NCBI GenBank assembly: GCA_025617375.2
Contig: JAMYGW020000003.1
Span: forward strand, 1,798,001-1,862,000
Source of the DNA: Acarospora socialis
Taxonomy: Eukaryota; Ascomycota; Lecanoromycetes; Acarosporales; Acarosporaceae
DNA: 64,000 nt
Direction: 5' to 3'
Both the position numbers and the translations under genes were made by a program. Positions 11,562 through 24,887 of the stretch are shown piece after piece. Each line of letters begins with the position of its first letter. Position 1 is the first letter of the stretch. The notes under the pieces were generated by a model. The model did not search any database. It saw only the letters and a list, made by a program, of their open reading frames with translations, and had not been told where the DNA came from.

Positions 11562-14500
11562 TTATCTAACTTATATTTGCTCTTTAAAAGACATTGTGCA
11601 GACAACAGAGTTAGAATGTTTTAAGATTTCATGTCTTCAAGTTATTTCTCTCTTATTATGATTTTCTTGCTACTGACTTCTACACTCTGTAGCTGTGATC
11701 TCTTCTACTTATGCTGTTTTAGAACTCAGTGTAAAGTGATTAAAATAACTCTATTAATTTATTAGATGATCATGCTGAGCTTTTGATGTTGCTAAAGTTA
11801 ATGAAACTTGCTGTCAATTTCTAGAGAATTAGATCTCAGAAAAAAAAACTACTGATCAGATTTCAGTACAACATCTCTGTAGAAGTAGACAGCATTCAGT
11901 TTAAATTAACTATCATTATATCTTGAGATGATTTTCAAGATTGAATTAAAGTCAATCACTCAACATATCTAATAGTGTCATAGTCAGAAACAAGAAGCAG
12001 TTTTTTGATCTGAATTGTTATAACAATCTTCTCTTGTTTTTTCTTGATAGTTCATTACATAAGTGTTACAGTTTCAAGACTCTGTTTGACTATCATCTTG
12101 ATTAAATTAATTGACATTCAGCTGCTCAGTGCTTTTCAATTTATGAGAGATTGCAAAAGAGAGAAAAGTGTAAGAATTCTTGATAAATTCAAAAGATACA
12201 TTCTGTTCATAGTTAACAAATACAGATAATTCATCACTCTGACAATTAAACTGAGAAAAAAACAGCACTGTGACTTCTGAAGAAGTTTAAGCTGAAAAAC
12301 TGTAGTTGATCTTCTATGTACAGTAAGCTCAGTCAAAAAATGCAGATATTTAAACAGTCATTATTTATATTCTGTGTGAACTCTTCTTCATTTCTCATCT
12401 GAAGAGACAAGTGATTGTTAGTATCTTGAAAGATTGATACAACACAAATATAAACAATAGTTAGATATGAACAGAAGAAAAACCCAAGACAGACTCTTGA
12501 GATGTTGATGAATAACATGTTGAATGTGAACATATAACTGCTTAACAACAGATCTGATTTCTAAAGTATTTTTATAAGTCAAATTGTTAGATCAATGAAA
12601 AGCTTAGTTTAAAGATTTTATAGCAACAACACTCTCAATAGCATTCAGTTTTGATCTAGGTTTGCAGTCTATTGTGAAGCTCATGAGAAATGATTTCAAG
12701 TCACTGATTTCACTTGTGCTAAATTGTTAATCTATTATTGACATTCAATTCTGTGACTCAGTAGAGCTGAGATTTCAGTATTGATGCAATCAAACATAGA
12801 AATTCAACACTACAACTAAATTGACAGAATCTGATGTTTTCACTCAACATTCATTTTAAGATCAACACTGAACAGAGTGAAGTTTATAACACTAAAGTGA
12901 TTAATAACTCAGTCTGATTGTTGAAAAGAGCTGATGACACAAGAAGTGCTTTCTTGTCTGATGTGAAATTCTAATACTAATATTGTAAGCAGATGCATGA
13001 CATCAGATATTGATACATGAAACTAATCTGCTTCACAATTGTCTCTTTTTCTTGACAAAAACTCAGAAATGATTGCAGATTTGAAATGTTTTGATCAAGA
13101 ATTTATGTATTGACAGCATTCAGATTTCAGTTCTGTGCATTCACATTTTACAAGAACAGATTATGCTTTTGAAGATCTTCAAATCTGTGATGAATATCAA
13201 GCATATTGTGTGTTCTGTTGCACTTCAATGTTATTAGAACTGCACAAGCTTCATACTGAACATCTTGAGAATTAAAGTACAAGAGAATGATTTCTTCAAC
13301 TTTGAATCACTGAATGTCTTCTTTCATGATTGCAAATCTGAAGATATTCACTGTATCAGTAAATGTTTGCATGAAAAAGTAAAATCTCTAATATACACAG
13401 ACTGAATATTGACAGTGTGATTTGCATCTTCAACTAGTTTTACATCTCTCATAGTTACTCTTGTTCTTTCAGAAAAGAATTTCTGTGCTCTTTATGACAA
13501 ATATAGACTGAGAATGTGAGAGACTTTGAAGTATTCTAGTATGACTTGCTCTATTTACTTCAGTCTGCTTACAATACTTGAGTCTATTTATGACTAGTCA
13601 ATGAGTTCTAGACTTGAATGATCAAGTATGATGTCTTGAAAGTCTAAGTATAAGTCACAGACTTCAAGACAAAAAAACTGTTCTTGTTTGTGTCATTGCT
13701 AAATATAAAAATGAAAGAATATAAAGATCAAAACAATCTGACATGATTCAAGTGATCAACATTGTGTTAGTTAAAGTTCACAGTGAGTGCTGTAACTATT
13801 CTTTGCTGTTTTTCACTAATGCACAGAGTGATCAGCTTTTGTTAGTGTAAGAAGCTGTTTAAAGTGCATATAAAGTGCTTCTTTGATCTAGTTCTGACTC
13901 ATGATATTAGATTTAAACTATATATATAAGTGACACAGCTTGCTCTTGATGTCCTGTGCACTCTGATTTACTAAAAGATCATGACATTTCTACTGTTTCT
14001 ACTGTGTTCATCACTGCATAACACAATGTCTGTTCTCATATTCTCACACTTTCAATCTAAATGTCATGATAGACATTACAATATACTTTCATCATTCACA
14101 TCTTAATATAAGTTGAAGTGACAGATCAACAAGAAATCTAAGTTACAAGATCTGTGAAAATATTATTCAAAGAACACTTAAAATAATCTACAAGTACTTT
14201 ACAACAGCAAAGTTTCTGTGACTCAGAGTCATACAATTGATTCTTTATGTCATAAGTGAAGAAGAATGCATCAGATTCAATTGATCAATATAACTGTTAA
14301 GTTTTTCTTATCTGATCAGCATATCAGTATTGAATCTATGAAAACACTGTCTCAGAATCTCAATATGAATCTTAGTGTATGTACTTATCATTATCAGCAG
14401 TTAAATCTTGCTAATTCTTGAATCAGAAAACACAGAGAAACTCAGCTCAATCAGATGTAAAACTGAATATTATAACTGATAGTAAAGAGTCAAGTTTTGT

Positions 14501-15894
14501 CAAAAATCTCTGATTGAGTGACTTGAGAGCTTTGATGATAAAAGCAGTCAGTGATAACTTAAATAAGTTGAATGTACAGTTTGCTGAATCTGTTCTGATG
14601 TCATCTGAGCTTATACATGAATTGTACTTTGAGCAATATTCTGATGTATACATTTATACATGTAGTTCTTTCTACAGTAATCATGATTGATTGTTGATTT
14701 TACTATAGCAACACATGTGAATGCTCTGATATCTCTTCTAAGAAAGTTTCAGATGACACTTTCATCATTGCATTTCAGTACAGCTTAAATGAGTGCACAG
14801 TGTAATTTTCAATTTTGTGAAATATAACTATCAAACAAGTGTACATGAAGAGCAGACAAGAACAGACTTGTAATTAAACTGACTTGAAATTATCATAAGA
14901 CAATTCTCTAACAGCACTGACATCAAACTGATTTCAAGCAGACTCAATGTGTGATGTATCAAATTGAAGTTGAATGAAGATCATATATTTCAATCATTTA
15001 TTATAAATCAGTCATTCATCACTAATAGCATTAAGAGCAGCTACATGTGCTGTGTGAAAATAGCTTGTCTGAATTGTGAGTCTAGCAATGAATATAAGAT
15101 GATGGTCAGTCATGATGTCATCAATGTTTGTGTGCAAATGAAAGTAGTGATGAATCAGCATTTTTTCTTTTTTTCTTTGACTCAATGACTTCAATCTGAA
15201 TAGACTTCTCATGAAGTGAGTATTCTCATTCATGTAGTTGTTGTAAGAATGCTTTGCATGAGTTAATGATCACAATCATCATATATTTATCTGAGTCATC
15301 AGAAGCTGCAGTAGTACAAGTGTGAAGAGCACTTGTAACTGAAATGACACTTGAAAATAAAACATGATTCTCAACTCAGAGAGTTACTGTCACAGTAATA
15401 ATAAATAAACACTTAAATGAAGCAGCAGCTATCAGAGTCACATAGATTAAAATAGCAATCTGACAAGAAGTTCTCATTTTGAGTGTCAGCTTGTTCAGAG
15501 AATGAAGATTTTTTGAAGATAGTGACACTATTATGATTTTTTGTGATGTGCAGAACTGTGACTTTTGAATGTATGTAAAGATATTCATCAATGAAGCTAC
15601 ATAATATGTCAACTTTTGAATGCAGATCTGTTTATAAAAGAAAGAACAAGATCTTGTTTTCTTTAACTCATAAGACATTTGCATCTAATTGTCTTAAACT
15701 CACATAACAAATCTCAGAAACAGTCACTGTTAAGATGAAAGCACAGTAATGACTCTAAAGCTATGATCAAGATATCTCAGAAACTTTGAAATATGATTAC
15801 ACATATATTGTCATTAATATCTACAAGAAATGCTGATCATACTTTAAATTTCAATATTCAAACACAGCAGAAGAAACACAGCAGAGTCTGAAAT
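11562..15894. other. decayed DNA, no assigned gene
   Basis: About 4.3 kb of AT-rich sequence with only short frames. Candidates such as 12044-12229 (+), 15376-15684 (-) and 14964-15188 (+) overlap frames on the opposite strand and show no motif. A Cys/His-bearing + stretch near 13170-13250 (CDEYQAYCVFCC) is the only pattern I noted, and it is too short to name. No tRNA, LTR or tandem repeat was seen. Confidence 0.3.
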
Positions 15895-16490
15895 ATGATC
15901 TTTCAGAATGAGAACTGAATTATTAAAGTCACTAAAGAATTTAATGTCAATTTTATTCTGATTGATTCAAATCTGCATGCTTATTACAACAATGACAGTC
16001 AGAAATACAAATCTACTTATATAATGCTTGAAACTGACAATACATCTGAAGATCTTCAAGATCACAAAAAGCTTTTTCTGAAGTTCTTGAAACCACATAC
16101 ATTCAGAAAAGAGACTGAAGAGATTGAATTCAAGTCAGACATCATATTGAATGTTATTAGTGCTCTCTATAATTCTGAAATAATTTATATGAAAACAAAG
16201 AGACTCTTTTTATATTGACACAAACAATTACAAACATTCTACCTGTATTGACAAGATAGTCAGTGAGTTCTTAGAACACTTAGATTCAAGAATATTGTTG
16301 AGATTGAAGAACTAACATCATTCATAGATTATATTACTTACATCTGTAATCTGAACTTTACATTGTTTAATGATCAACAAATACAGCATATCTATGCTAC
16401 ACTCATCAGTGAGCAAGCTCACATTCAACTGATCAAGATACATAGAAAGAACTGTACAGAGTGAGAGTTTTACTAAATAGATTGCTGAAG
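15895..16490 (+). pseudogene. decayed frame of unknown family
   Basis: A single + frame of about 195 codons interrupted only by TGA codons. It contains a 64-codon open part beginning MLETDNTSEDLQDHKKLFLK, then LFLY-TGA-HKQLQTFYLY and ELTSFIDYITYICNLNFTLF. Reading TGA as former Trp or Arg gives a continuous mixed hydrophobic/charged globular-type protein. I know no matching family. It lies 1 kb upstream of, and in the same direction as, the channel pseudogene. Confidence 0.35.
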
Positions 16491-17502
16491 ATTGAGTAAT
16501 GACTGCATTTATAGATTATCAGTGTAATCTTTACACAAGCAAATTGTCAATAAACATCTCTTGCCACTTTCATAAAACTCTTAAGATCTCAACTTTATAA
16601 TCTGACACTCACTATGAGCAGCACTGAAAGATCACATTTCTGAGCTTGTCTTAAAAGAAAAGCAGCTATTTCTATTATAAGAATAAAAATACTTGAGAAA
16701 CTGAGTATGTCATATATCTGCTTCTTGAAAGAGAGATGTTGATGTCTTATTTGAAGTGAACATAATGTGAATGCATTTCAGCTGCTTCTCAACACCATAC
16801 TGATATTTTAAGTACTACTTATCACAAGCAAATCACACTGCATAACATTGTAATCAAAAATCATGCAGCTATGATTCAACTGCTGTTGAAAGCTGACATT
16901 GAAGTATTTAACAAGAACTTCTTTTGAGTGAAGAGTTGACAATTATGCTTTCATAGTCAAGATGAATCAGAAATTGAGTTAAAGCAAATTCATCATTCAA
17001 AATTAGCTATATCCCACCTGATTCTTGATTGAAACAAGAAACAAAAAATGAAAATTGTGTAAAGAGATGCAATATAGAGCTGAACCATGTTTCTGAAACA
17101 AAATAGATTAAGAGTTTCAGAACAGAAAAAGTCAGAATTGTAGTCAAAAGAAGTTAAAGTTGAAGTAAAAAAAAGCAGAAATCAGAGAAAAGTCAGAATT
17201 AAAGTATAAGAAAATCAGAATTAAAGCTCAATGATAACATGTCAAAATTGCTTTTCTACATTAGACATTGTTCAGTCAATAAGAAAAGAGATTACTTTGA
17301 GCTTGAGACTCAATTGAAATGCTGAAAGCTATCTTTCTCTTGTTATGATTCTGTACACTTGACTGATAATGATTTCATCATTAAACAATGTTAATACTGC
17401 ACTCTATGCTTCATCAGAAGCAACATGACACACTTAATTATTCTTGCTTTAAACTTTCTTGATGTCACTTGTAACATCAACATTCATATTTGTCATTGAA
17501 GT
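16491..17502. other. spacer upstream of the channel pseudogene
   Basis: About 1 kb without a gene I can support. It includes a short run of KSESELK-like repeated words near 17100-17225 (gtcagaat / aagcagaaatcagaga), and the first CCC I met in this stretch is at about 17012. Confidence 0.3.
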
Positions 17503-20147
17503 ATGTCTTTTTGTTTTACTCAAGAATAAAGTCAAACAACTTTAGTAAAAGTTTTCATCATACTTTTCTGCACAAGTATACTGATTTCATTGATCAGTCA
17601 GTCTTGAACTTATCTGATGTTTGAAGAATAACAAATCAATTTATATTCTTCAGATATAACATGTTGAATTTTATATTTATTTCAGACATTAAACACAATC
17701 ATTTTACAAAATTTTGATCTAGATGCTTTCTTCTTTCTTCAATACATCTACATACTCTTCACAATCTTTGTCAATCTATCAGTCATCATTGTGTTCATTC
17801 TCATTCTCTTAAATTCTCTCAGCAGTCATAATACTGTGAATAAGAATCAAGCTCTTAACAGATTGAACTGAACAAATATTGAACTCAATCAAACAGAATT
17901 CTACTGAGTGCATCTAGTGATGACATTGATTGTGATTGTATTTGTGTATTACATTATTTATTTGAAACTGATCTTTTACATTCAAGTTCACAACTCTTAT
18001 CTCACATCATCTGAGCATCATCTCTCAAAGACTGTCAACACTATTCTAGTGACAAATATTTCAAAAAAGAATCTTTCAGTATTAGAAAATCTCTACAGCA
18101 TATTTTCAGACAAAGTATACTCTATATGAATTAATCAGAATCTCTCTGCTCTGTTAAGAAAGATATAAGTGTGTAAAAAGTTCATCATTACACTGAAGAT
18201 CATGAAGATCAGACTTATCAGATCAGCTGTAATGTTTTTCTGTTAAGACAAAAGTTGTGAGCTTGCACAACTGAGCAAGTTGAATATCAAAGATGAGAAA
18301 TCACTGTGAAAGCACTATCTGAATGAGAAAGATCACAATTATAAATACATTTAAATAAATAACTGAATCTGAATATCTGTCATTTCTTTTATGAGTAAAA
18401 GAGTTAACACAATCTGTCATTGCTTAAAAGAGCTGACACAACTAAACAAAAAGATCAAGACAGATCAAAAAGAGCTGATGTAACTTGATAAAGATTAAAA
18501 GAAGTGAATTAAGCTCAAGTTGAACTGAAGAAAATTGAGTAAATATTCACAAATAAAGTCAGTCTTCATACAATTCAACACTCAGTCAGCAGCATATATG
18601 ATCTGTTAGACTTTACTGAACTTCAGTTTTGTGCATTTATCAGCTTAATATGTCAATGTCTCTATGCATAAAGTATGTTGAAGCAGTCTATCTCAACAAT
18701 AATGAAATCAATATATACAGAATGAGTTGATATGAATCATCTTCACTTCACTTCTTGTTACATGATTGATATCTGTTGCATTCACAGATTTTTTCTCTCA
18801 GATCACTATTCTTGCAGACTTTGTATCATAACTTTTGTGAATAGATTAAGTTCTGATGTAACTGAGTGAAATTGTTTAAGAAGTGATGTTGCAGTTGATA
18901 TTGACAATATTGACTGCACTACTGTCACAAATTCTGCATATAGTCACAAGATGACAAGATCTGTTAATGAAGACAGTAGTTGAGCTGCTGCTGCAGAAAT
19001 ATTATTTTATCTTTCTTTTTATGCAAAACTTTCTCATAGTGTCATTATCTTTCAATATCACAACAATTGTTTAAGATCTTCTTCATAATCTGAATTCAGT
19101 ATCTGCACTATTGATCAGAAATCTATCTAAGATGAGCAACTACTTTATCTTTTATTTCACTTTGTAAGATCTTTCAATGAGTGCAAATGCTCTTCTGCAA
19201 GATGAGAATTTAATTAAATGATTTATTTTTGTGTCTTTAATGAATCACACATCAAGACAGAAGTGAAAAAGACAGATAAGCTTATTAGAGATTTGATGAG
19301 ACATTATTTATTCACTTTACACAAATCTTACATATATTAATAAGTCACTGACATTCTTTCTGATGACTCAACTTACAATTTAAATTTGATTTACTTAATT
19401 ATTGCTTTTCTTATATTTGTGCTCAGCATCATCACTCTTGACTTATTCTGATTTATTCTTCACTATAATCTTCTTTATGTGTCAGTTTTCTTTTATGATA
19501 CTGAAAATCAACTTTATTCAACTACTTTGAAGCAACTCTTTACAGAAATCTACATGATGAAGCTGTGTCTTATAGATTTTTTTCTATCTATTTGCAATGA
19601 GTGAAATATTTTCATCAGTATTGATCAGACTATGATTATGATGATTGTTACAGTGTTAACTGTCATTTATCAATTGCTTTTGAAAAACACATTTGTCTCA
19701 ATTCTCAAGTATCTATCAGTCTACACAGAAAACAGAAATGATCAGAAGAAACAATTAAAGTGAAAGTGTTTCTCAGCAGATGTGCTCAGTTTTTTATGTT
19801 AACTACTGCAATGTTGTTATGACTGAATAATGTCTTTCAAGAAGGTTTTTCAAGATCTTCAGAAAGATATTTACAAGCTTGCATGAAATTAACTCAATAT
19901 ATTAAGTCAGTGTGAGTATAAGCATGAAATTGCTCAATGTTTCAGTTCTGTTGTCTGAATTTCAAAGAATTGTTATGAAATCAATGATGATGAGATCACT
20001 CATGCAAAAATCTTTTGTCAAGATATCAGAATCAGCAATGAGCTTGTAGATCTTGATATGAAAGAAAAGTTGAAGATTTTGCAGAATATCTATAACATTG
20101 ATGTTCTTTGATAAATAAGAACTTTTGTAATCTTTTCATCAGTTTAG
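17503..20147 (+). pseudogene. OSCA/CSC1-type cation channel (DUF221/RSN1 family)
   Basis: Broken gene for a multi-spanning, calcium-permeable osmosensing channel of the plasma or internal membrane. The frame starts at ATG 17503 and is recognisable to its end in nearly one phase, about 880 codons, close to the family size. In order: a first membrane helix (VFIILFCTSILISLI), then FDLDAFFFLQYIYILF and further helices, the conserved IYLKLIFYIQVHNSYLTS and TVNTILVTNISKKNL at about 17960-18080, and a cytosolic Lys-rich loop (to about 18560). The 7TM block spans about 18700-19740 (YYFIFLFMQNFLIVS, then LFWFILHYNLLYVSVFFY). The C-terminal tail is WISKNCYEINDDEITHAK. Stops are TGA/TAA at former Trp, Arg and Gln sites, e.g. 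TAA soon after the start. It ends at TAA 20114 or TAG 20147. Confidence 0.9.
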
Positions 20148-21081
20148 TGATCTTATTTATTGTTTTCTTTTACTTTTTTCATATCTATAATCTTGTACCA
20201 GTCATTGAGTTTATAAATTGTGTTTGTGATTGATCTGCCAAATATTGTGAAAGTAAATTCTTTATTTAAATATCTCAATAGTGTGTACAGTTTTACTGAA
20301 CTAATCTGAATTCACTATGAGATTTCTTCAAGTCTGTAGATATCATATGCACTTTACAGCATTGCTTATCACTGAATAAATTAAAGTATCTTTACTTTCT
20401 CTTTGATTTTCTTCTCAATTGATACTGCAGAATAAGTCAGCTTGAATGTCATTGAATTGTGTTAATTCAGCTAAACACAATAATGAGTACAGAAAAAGAT
20501 GAATCACTTTTGAATGCTGCTATTTTGAAAGAGATTTCTGTTTGTGAATGTCTATGTTCAGTGTCAATTGTGAGTACACAATATATAGAGTCTTTAAATA
20601 AAATATACATTTTTAATTTGTCAAAGATATTCTGAGATCTCTAAATCATCTGAACTTGATGACAGTTTACAGATATTTTAATATCTATAATGAATTTCTG
20701 AACTCAAGAGATAAGATGTTTGAGACATAGTTAGAAGAAATGCTAAGTCATTGTTCAGTTTGAACATCATCTCAGAAATTTACTTGATGAATTAAACTCT
20801 GAAGAAGATTGTGATATAAATCTCATGATTATTCATGTTCTCAATATTGAAATTTGATGACTTTTCAAAAAAGAGTGACCAACTGATAACAGTGCCCACT
20901 TGATGACAACTCATTCACAGTCAAAAACTAAATTCAATAAAACTCACCACAGAGCACAGCTGATCTTCATATCAATTTAAACTGAAGATGAACAAAATAA
21001 AAAAGATATGAGCACAGCTGTCAGTGAGCAAACTTATACATATAAAAACAGTTTCTTTGCAACAAATCATACATCATTCAC
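20148..21081. other. spacer with a small CC-retaining patch
   Basis: About 930 bp between the channel pseudogene and the proposed hAT end. No gene is seen. At about 20877-20950 five CC steps occur within about 75 bp (GACC, GCCC, CACCAC), an unusual density for this window. Confidence 0.35.
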
Positions 21082-21103
21082 TAGAGTGACTGCTGAGTTA
21101 AGT
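21081..21103 (+). repeat. left terminal inverted repeat (putative hAT)
   Basis: CTAGAGTGACTGCTGAGT, followed by subterminal GACTGACTC and GAGCTGAGTCAAGCTGAGTC words to about 21155. It matches the inverted sequence at 32371-32393 with transitions only. Confidence 0.5.
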
Positions 21104-21779
21104 TAATTCTGACTGACTCAAATCAGACTTTTGAGCTGAGTCAAGCTGAGTCAAGTTTTTAAGCTCAAAGATTCAGATCAGATTTGAGTTGAAAGTTTGA
21201 CTTAGTTCAGACATTTAATTCAGATTTTAATGATTATGATTATGATAATAAGTGAACTCATGAACTAGAATTCAAGAGTTTAAATTGAAAGAGTGTGATA
21301 CATGAACATTATAAGTGAGTGTTATATTGTGAACAAAGATATTGCTTTCATTCTAAAATTACTATTTATTACATCAAGAAGACAGTATTTCTGAAGTAAC
21401 TCTAATCACTTTTACTTCAATCTACATTTTTTGATGCAATATTTCAGTTATGCATATATTTTTTAATGAGAATCATGTTCTTTTGCTGAATAATAACTCA
21501 CTTTGCATGAATTGCAGTAAAATTAACATCTGAACAAGTTAGTTTATAGTTTCTTAACAGTGTGTTCAACATACTTTCAAAAAAAACAACAACATATACT
21601 TTTGCAGCTTCTTGCAGACTCTTTATGACTGAGATTTAAAATTGAAAGTTTTTGTCATGATGTTGAATCTTTATTGAATAGTTCTAAGTGATTTCTTGAC
21701 AGTTGCTGAAAAAGAAGTTTTTTCATCAAGAAATTGATTGATCTCTGATAGCAACATATTTCATGAAGAGTGACAGCTA

Positions 21780-22376
21780 TAGAGTAGAATTGAGTGTTAA
21801 AATTGAGTGTTAAAATTGAGCATTGAAATTGATAGTTAGAATTGAGCAATAAAATTGAGCAATATCATGAGCACTGTCATCAAGCATCAAAATAAAGCAT
21901 CAAGATAAAGTACTGAAACTGAGCATCAAAACTGAGTGATAGAATTGAGCAATAAAATTGATCAATATCATGAGCATTGAAACAAAGCACAAAACTGAGC
22001 TTCAAAATTGAGCATCAAAATATAGCATCAAAACTGAGCACTGAAACTGAGCATCAAAATTGAGCATTAAATCTGAGCATCAAAACTGAGCAACAAAATA
22101 AAGCATTAAAATTGAGCATTAAGATTGAGCATTAAAATGAAGCATCAAAATGAAGTATTAAAATAAAACATTAAAACAAAACATCAAAATTAAATATCAA
22201 ATCTGAGCATCAAAACTGAGCATCAAAATGAAGCATCAAAACTGAGCATTAAGATTGAGCATCAAAATAAAGCATCAAAATAAAGCATCAAAATAAAGCA
22301 TCAAAATAAAGCATCAAAACAAAGCATCAAAATTAAGCATCAAAATTGAGCAATAAAATTGAGCAATAAAATTAAA
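21780..22376 (+). repeat. 13-bp minisatellite array, orientation 1
   Basis: About 45 degenerate copies of a 13-bp unit, typical copy GAGCATCAAAACT. The spacing was checked between GAGCAT at 22205 and 22218. Variants differ mostly by transitions (agcattaaa, aagcatcaaa). A period of 13 is not a multiple of three, so it is not simply a peptide repeat. No spacers, so it is not a CRISPR array. Confidence 0.9.
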
Positions 22377-22984
22377 CTTACTGTCTGACTTTCAGCAGTG
22401 AGCTGATCTAGATTTTGCAGTAACTGTCTGAGTTTCTTCATCTTTACTTATATTTGCAGCAGTATTCATCTCAATCTTCACTTATATTTCAGCAGTATTC
22501 TCTTTTATGTTTTCTTCATTCTTTTCTTTTTCTTTTCTTCATCACAGATTTTTTCATCTTCACATGTCTTTTCAGCAGTCAATATCTTTTCTCTGCTCAG
22601 TATCATCTTCATAACATTATATTTTGTTGAAGATTTTTTGCTATATCTCATGATGTGAAATAACAATTTGATGAAGTTTTAAGATCAAGTTAATAGAAGT
22701 GTTATAAGAAATCAATATAAAGATAAAGATATCTTTGAGTGACTGTGAGTTCTAATGTATGTGAAAGATTGAGTTGATGAGAAAGTTGTAGTTTGAAGTT
22801 CATTGTTGAGAGATGTTATCAAGATATTAAAGAGACTGAGATGTTATGTTAGTAAATATTACATTCACTTATGATATGTGTGTCAATATTATGATGCTAG
22901 TAAACATCATATTTATTCATGATATGTGCATCAATATTATGAGTAAATATATTAACACATCTATTTTTAACACTTAGTTCTTAT
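22377..22984. other. 600-bp unique spacer between the two minisatellite arrays
   Basis: Separates oppositely oriented arrays. It contains a minus-strand frame of 48 residues (22505-22651), MRYSKKSSTKYN then Lys/Glu-rich, and near 22860-22955 two copies of a sequence like TCATGATATGTGCATCAATATTATGA. No recognised gene. Confidence 0.4.
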
Positions 22985-23668
22985 CTTCACTTTCATTGCT
23001 CAATCTCTATGTTCAATTTCTACACTCAGTTTCTATGTTCAGTCTCTATGCTCAGTTTTTATACTCAGTTTCTATGCTCAGTTTCTATACTCAGTCTCTA
23101 TACTCAGTTTCTATGCTCAGTATCTATATTCAGTAAGTTTATTATTTCACTTTGATGCTTCATTTTGTTACTTCATTTTGATACTTTGTTTCAGTGCTTT
23201 ATTCTGATGCTTAGATTTGATGCTTTGTTTTGATACTCAATTTATTACTCATTTTTATCACTCAGTTTTGATGTTTTATCTTGATGCTCAGTTTTAATGC
23301 TTTGTTTCAGTGCTTTATGATGATACTTCATTTTATTGCTCAATTTTGATACTCAATTTTGATGCTTCACTCTGATGTTTTGTTTTGATGCTTTGTCTTG
23401 ATGTTTTATCTTAATATTTTGTTTTAATGCTTCATTTTAATGCTTCATTTCAGTACTCAATTTTGATGTTTTGTTTTGATGTTTTGTTTTGATGTTTTGT
23501 TTTAATGCTTTGTTTTGATGCTTTGTCTTGATGCTTTATTTTGATGCTTCATTTCAGTGCTTCATTTTAATGCTCAATTTTGATACTTTGTTTTAGTGTT
23601 TCATTCTGATATTTTGTGATGATGCTTAATTTTGATGCTTGATTTTGTTGCTCATTCTATCACTCAAT
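22985..23668 (-). repeat. 13-bp minisatellite array, inverted orientation
   Basis: About 50 degenerate copies of the reverse-complement unit. The first part (to about 23135) is CTCAGTTTCTATG and the rest is TTTTGATGCTTTG-like, all with 13-bp period. TTTGATGCT is the complement of AGCATCAAA of the left array, so the pair forms a long imperfect inverted repeat around a 600-bp loop. Confidence 0.9.
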
Positions 23669-23934
23669 AATAATACTTATTTATAGTTTTCAAAGTTAAC
23701 TTTACATTCTAGACTCTTACAATGACAAAATTCTTAAACATTAAGCTGTCACTTCTCTTTATCAAATGACTTGTCTTTATTTTGTCAACAAATTTGAAAA
23801 ATATTTCAAATGTTGACTCTGATTATTGTGATCATTCTTACAAGTTATTATATAATTCAAAGAAGACATCTAATGAGTACTCAAACAACTTAAAAACTGT
23901 ATAAACACAGAAAAAACATCAGAAACTTATGAAG

Positions 23935-24887
23935 AGTGAAGACTTCAGATAAATTGAACATGTAAAGATGACAGATTATGAAGCTGTGAAATGAAAGAGA
24001 AACATCATGAAAAAGTTGAAAAAATATAAAACTGCAGATTCTGCTGTACAGAAAATCATGAAAGAGAAGATGAAGAAAGAAGTCTTAAAGAAGTGATATA
24101 ATTGTGAAATATTTAATAGATTTCAAGAATTATAATGTTCTGTTATAATACTTCTAACTATCTGTAGCTGTTTACTATGAAGATGAACTTAGAACTCATT
24201 TGATGAAGCAGAAGAATTAAACTTGAATTGATGAGAAAATCAAGAAAAAAAGATTATTTACTGATGCTTTAACTCTGAAAGAGAAGCATAAGTCTAAGAA
24301 ATTACAGCAAGAGATATACTCTATATTGAAGTTTTATAGTTTCTCTGACTTTTTTTAAAATATTGACAAAAATATCATCATCAATGAGAAATACAGCAAT
24401 ATCAATCAGCAGATTGACAAGTGTCTCACTGTTGTGATAAAACATCAAAAAAAAATCATTGATCTCACAGAAAAACAGAAGCTATGTAATGCTGAGAACT
24501 CTGATTCTGCAAAAACAATGTGTTTTTTCTGTAGTGATGTTCTTGATTCTGAGCATATTGCTGATTATGATCATTTGTGAATATTATATTGCTCAGTTAT
24601 AACACTTTGTACTTTTAACAGTGATTAAATACATTCAAGAGTTTACAATTGATCAAGAAAAAAAGAAGAAAAAAAATGTTGTTGAAAATGCTAATAAAGC
24701 TTATATGATGAAGTCTGAAGATGAGAAGTTCTTAAATGATGATTCAATTGATGAGTTTGTTATTGATACAGCAATTGCTGATGTGAAAAATAATAATAAG
24801 AAGAAAGATGAAGCTGAAAATGATGAAGATGATAAAAGTATTATAGATGAGAACAGTGATGAGAAGAAAAATGAATAATAAAGTAAT
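23935..24887 (+). pseudogene. decayed frames, one with a CxxC motif and acidic tail; unrecognised
   Basis: Three consecutive + strand pieces, possibly exons of one gene. Near 23970-24110: Lys-rich NIMKKLKKYKTADSAVQK. Near 24215-24580: a frame with only TGA/TAA stops reading KRLFTDALTLKEKHKSKKLQ, later KIIDLTEKQK and CFFCSDVLDSEHIADY. Last, 24612-24875 is 85 open codons, very Lys/Asp/Glu-rich (FLNDDSIDEFVIDTA, DEAENDEDDKS). The piece junctions at about 24590-24611 look intron-like (TATAACAC...TTTTAACAG). The family is unknown to me. It lies 0.7 kb upstream of the hAT transposase in the same direction, so an element-borne accessory gene is possible. Confidence 0.4.

Noticed and set aside
21780-23668. 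CRISPR array
   Set aside because: Units are 13 bp, contiguous, degenerate and without spacers, and the gene content is fungal.
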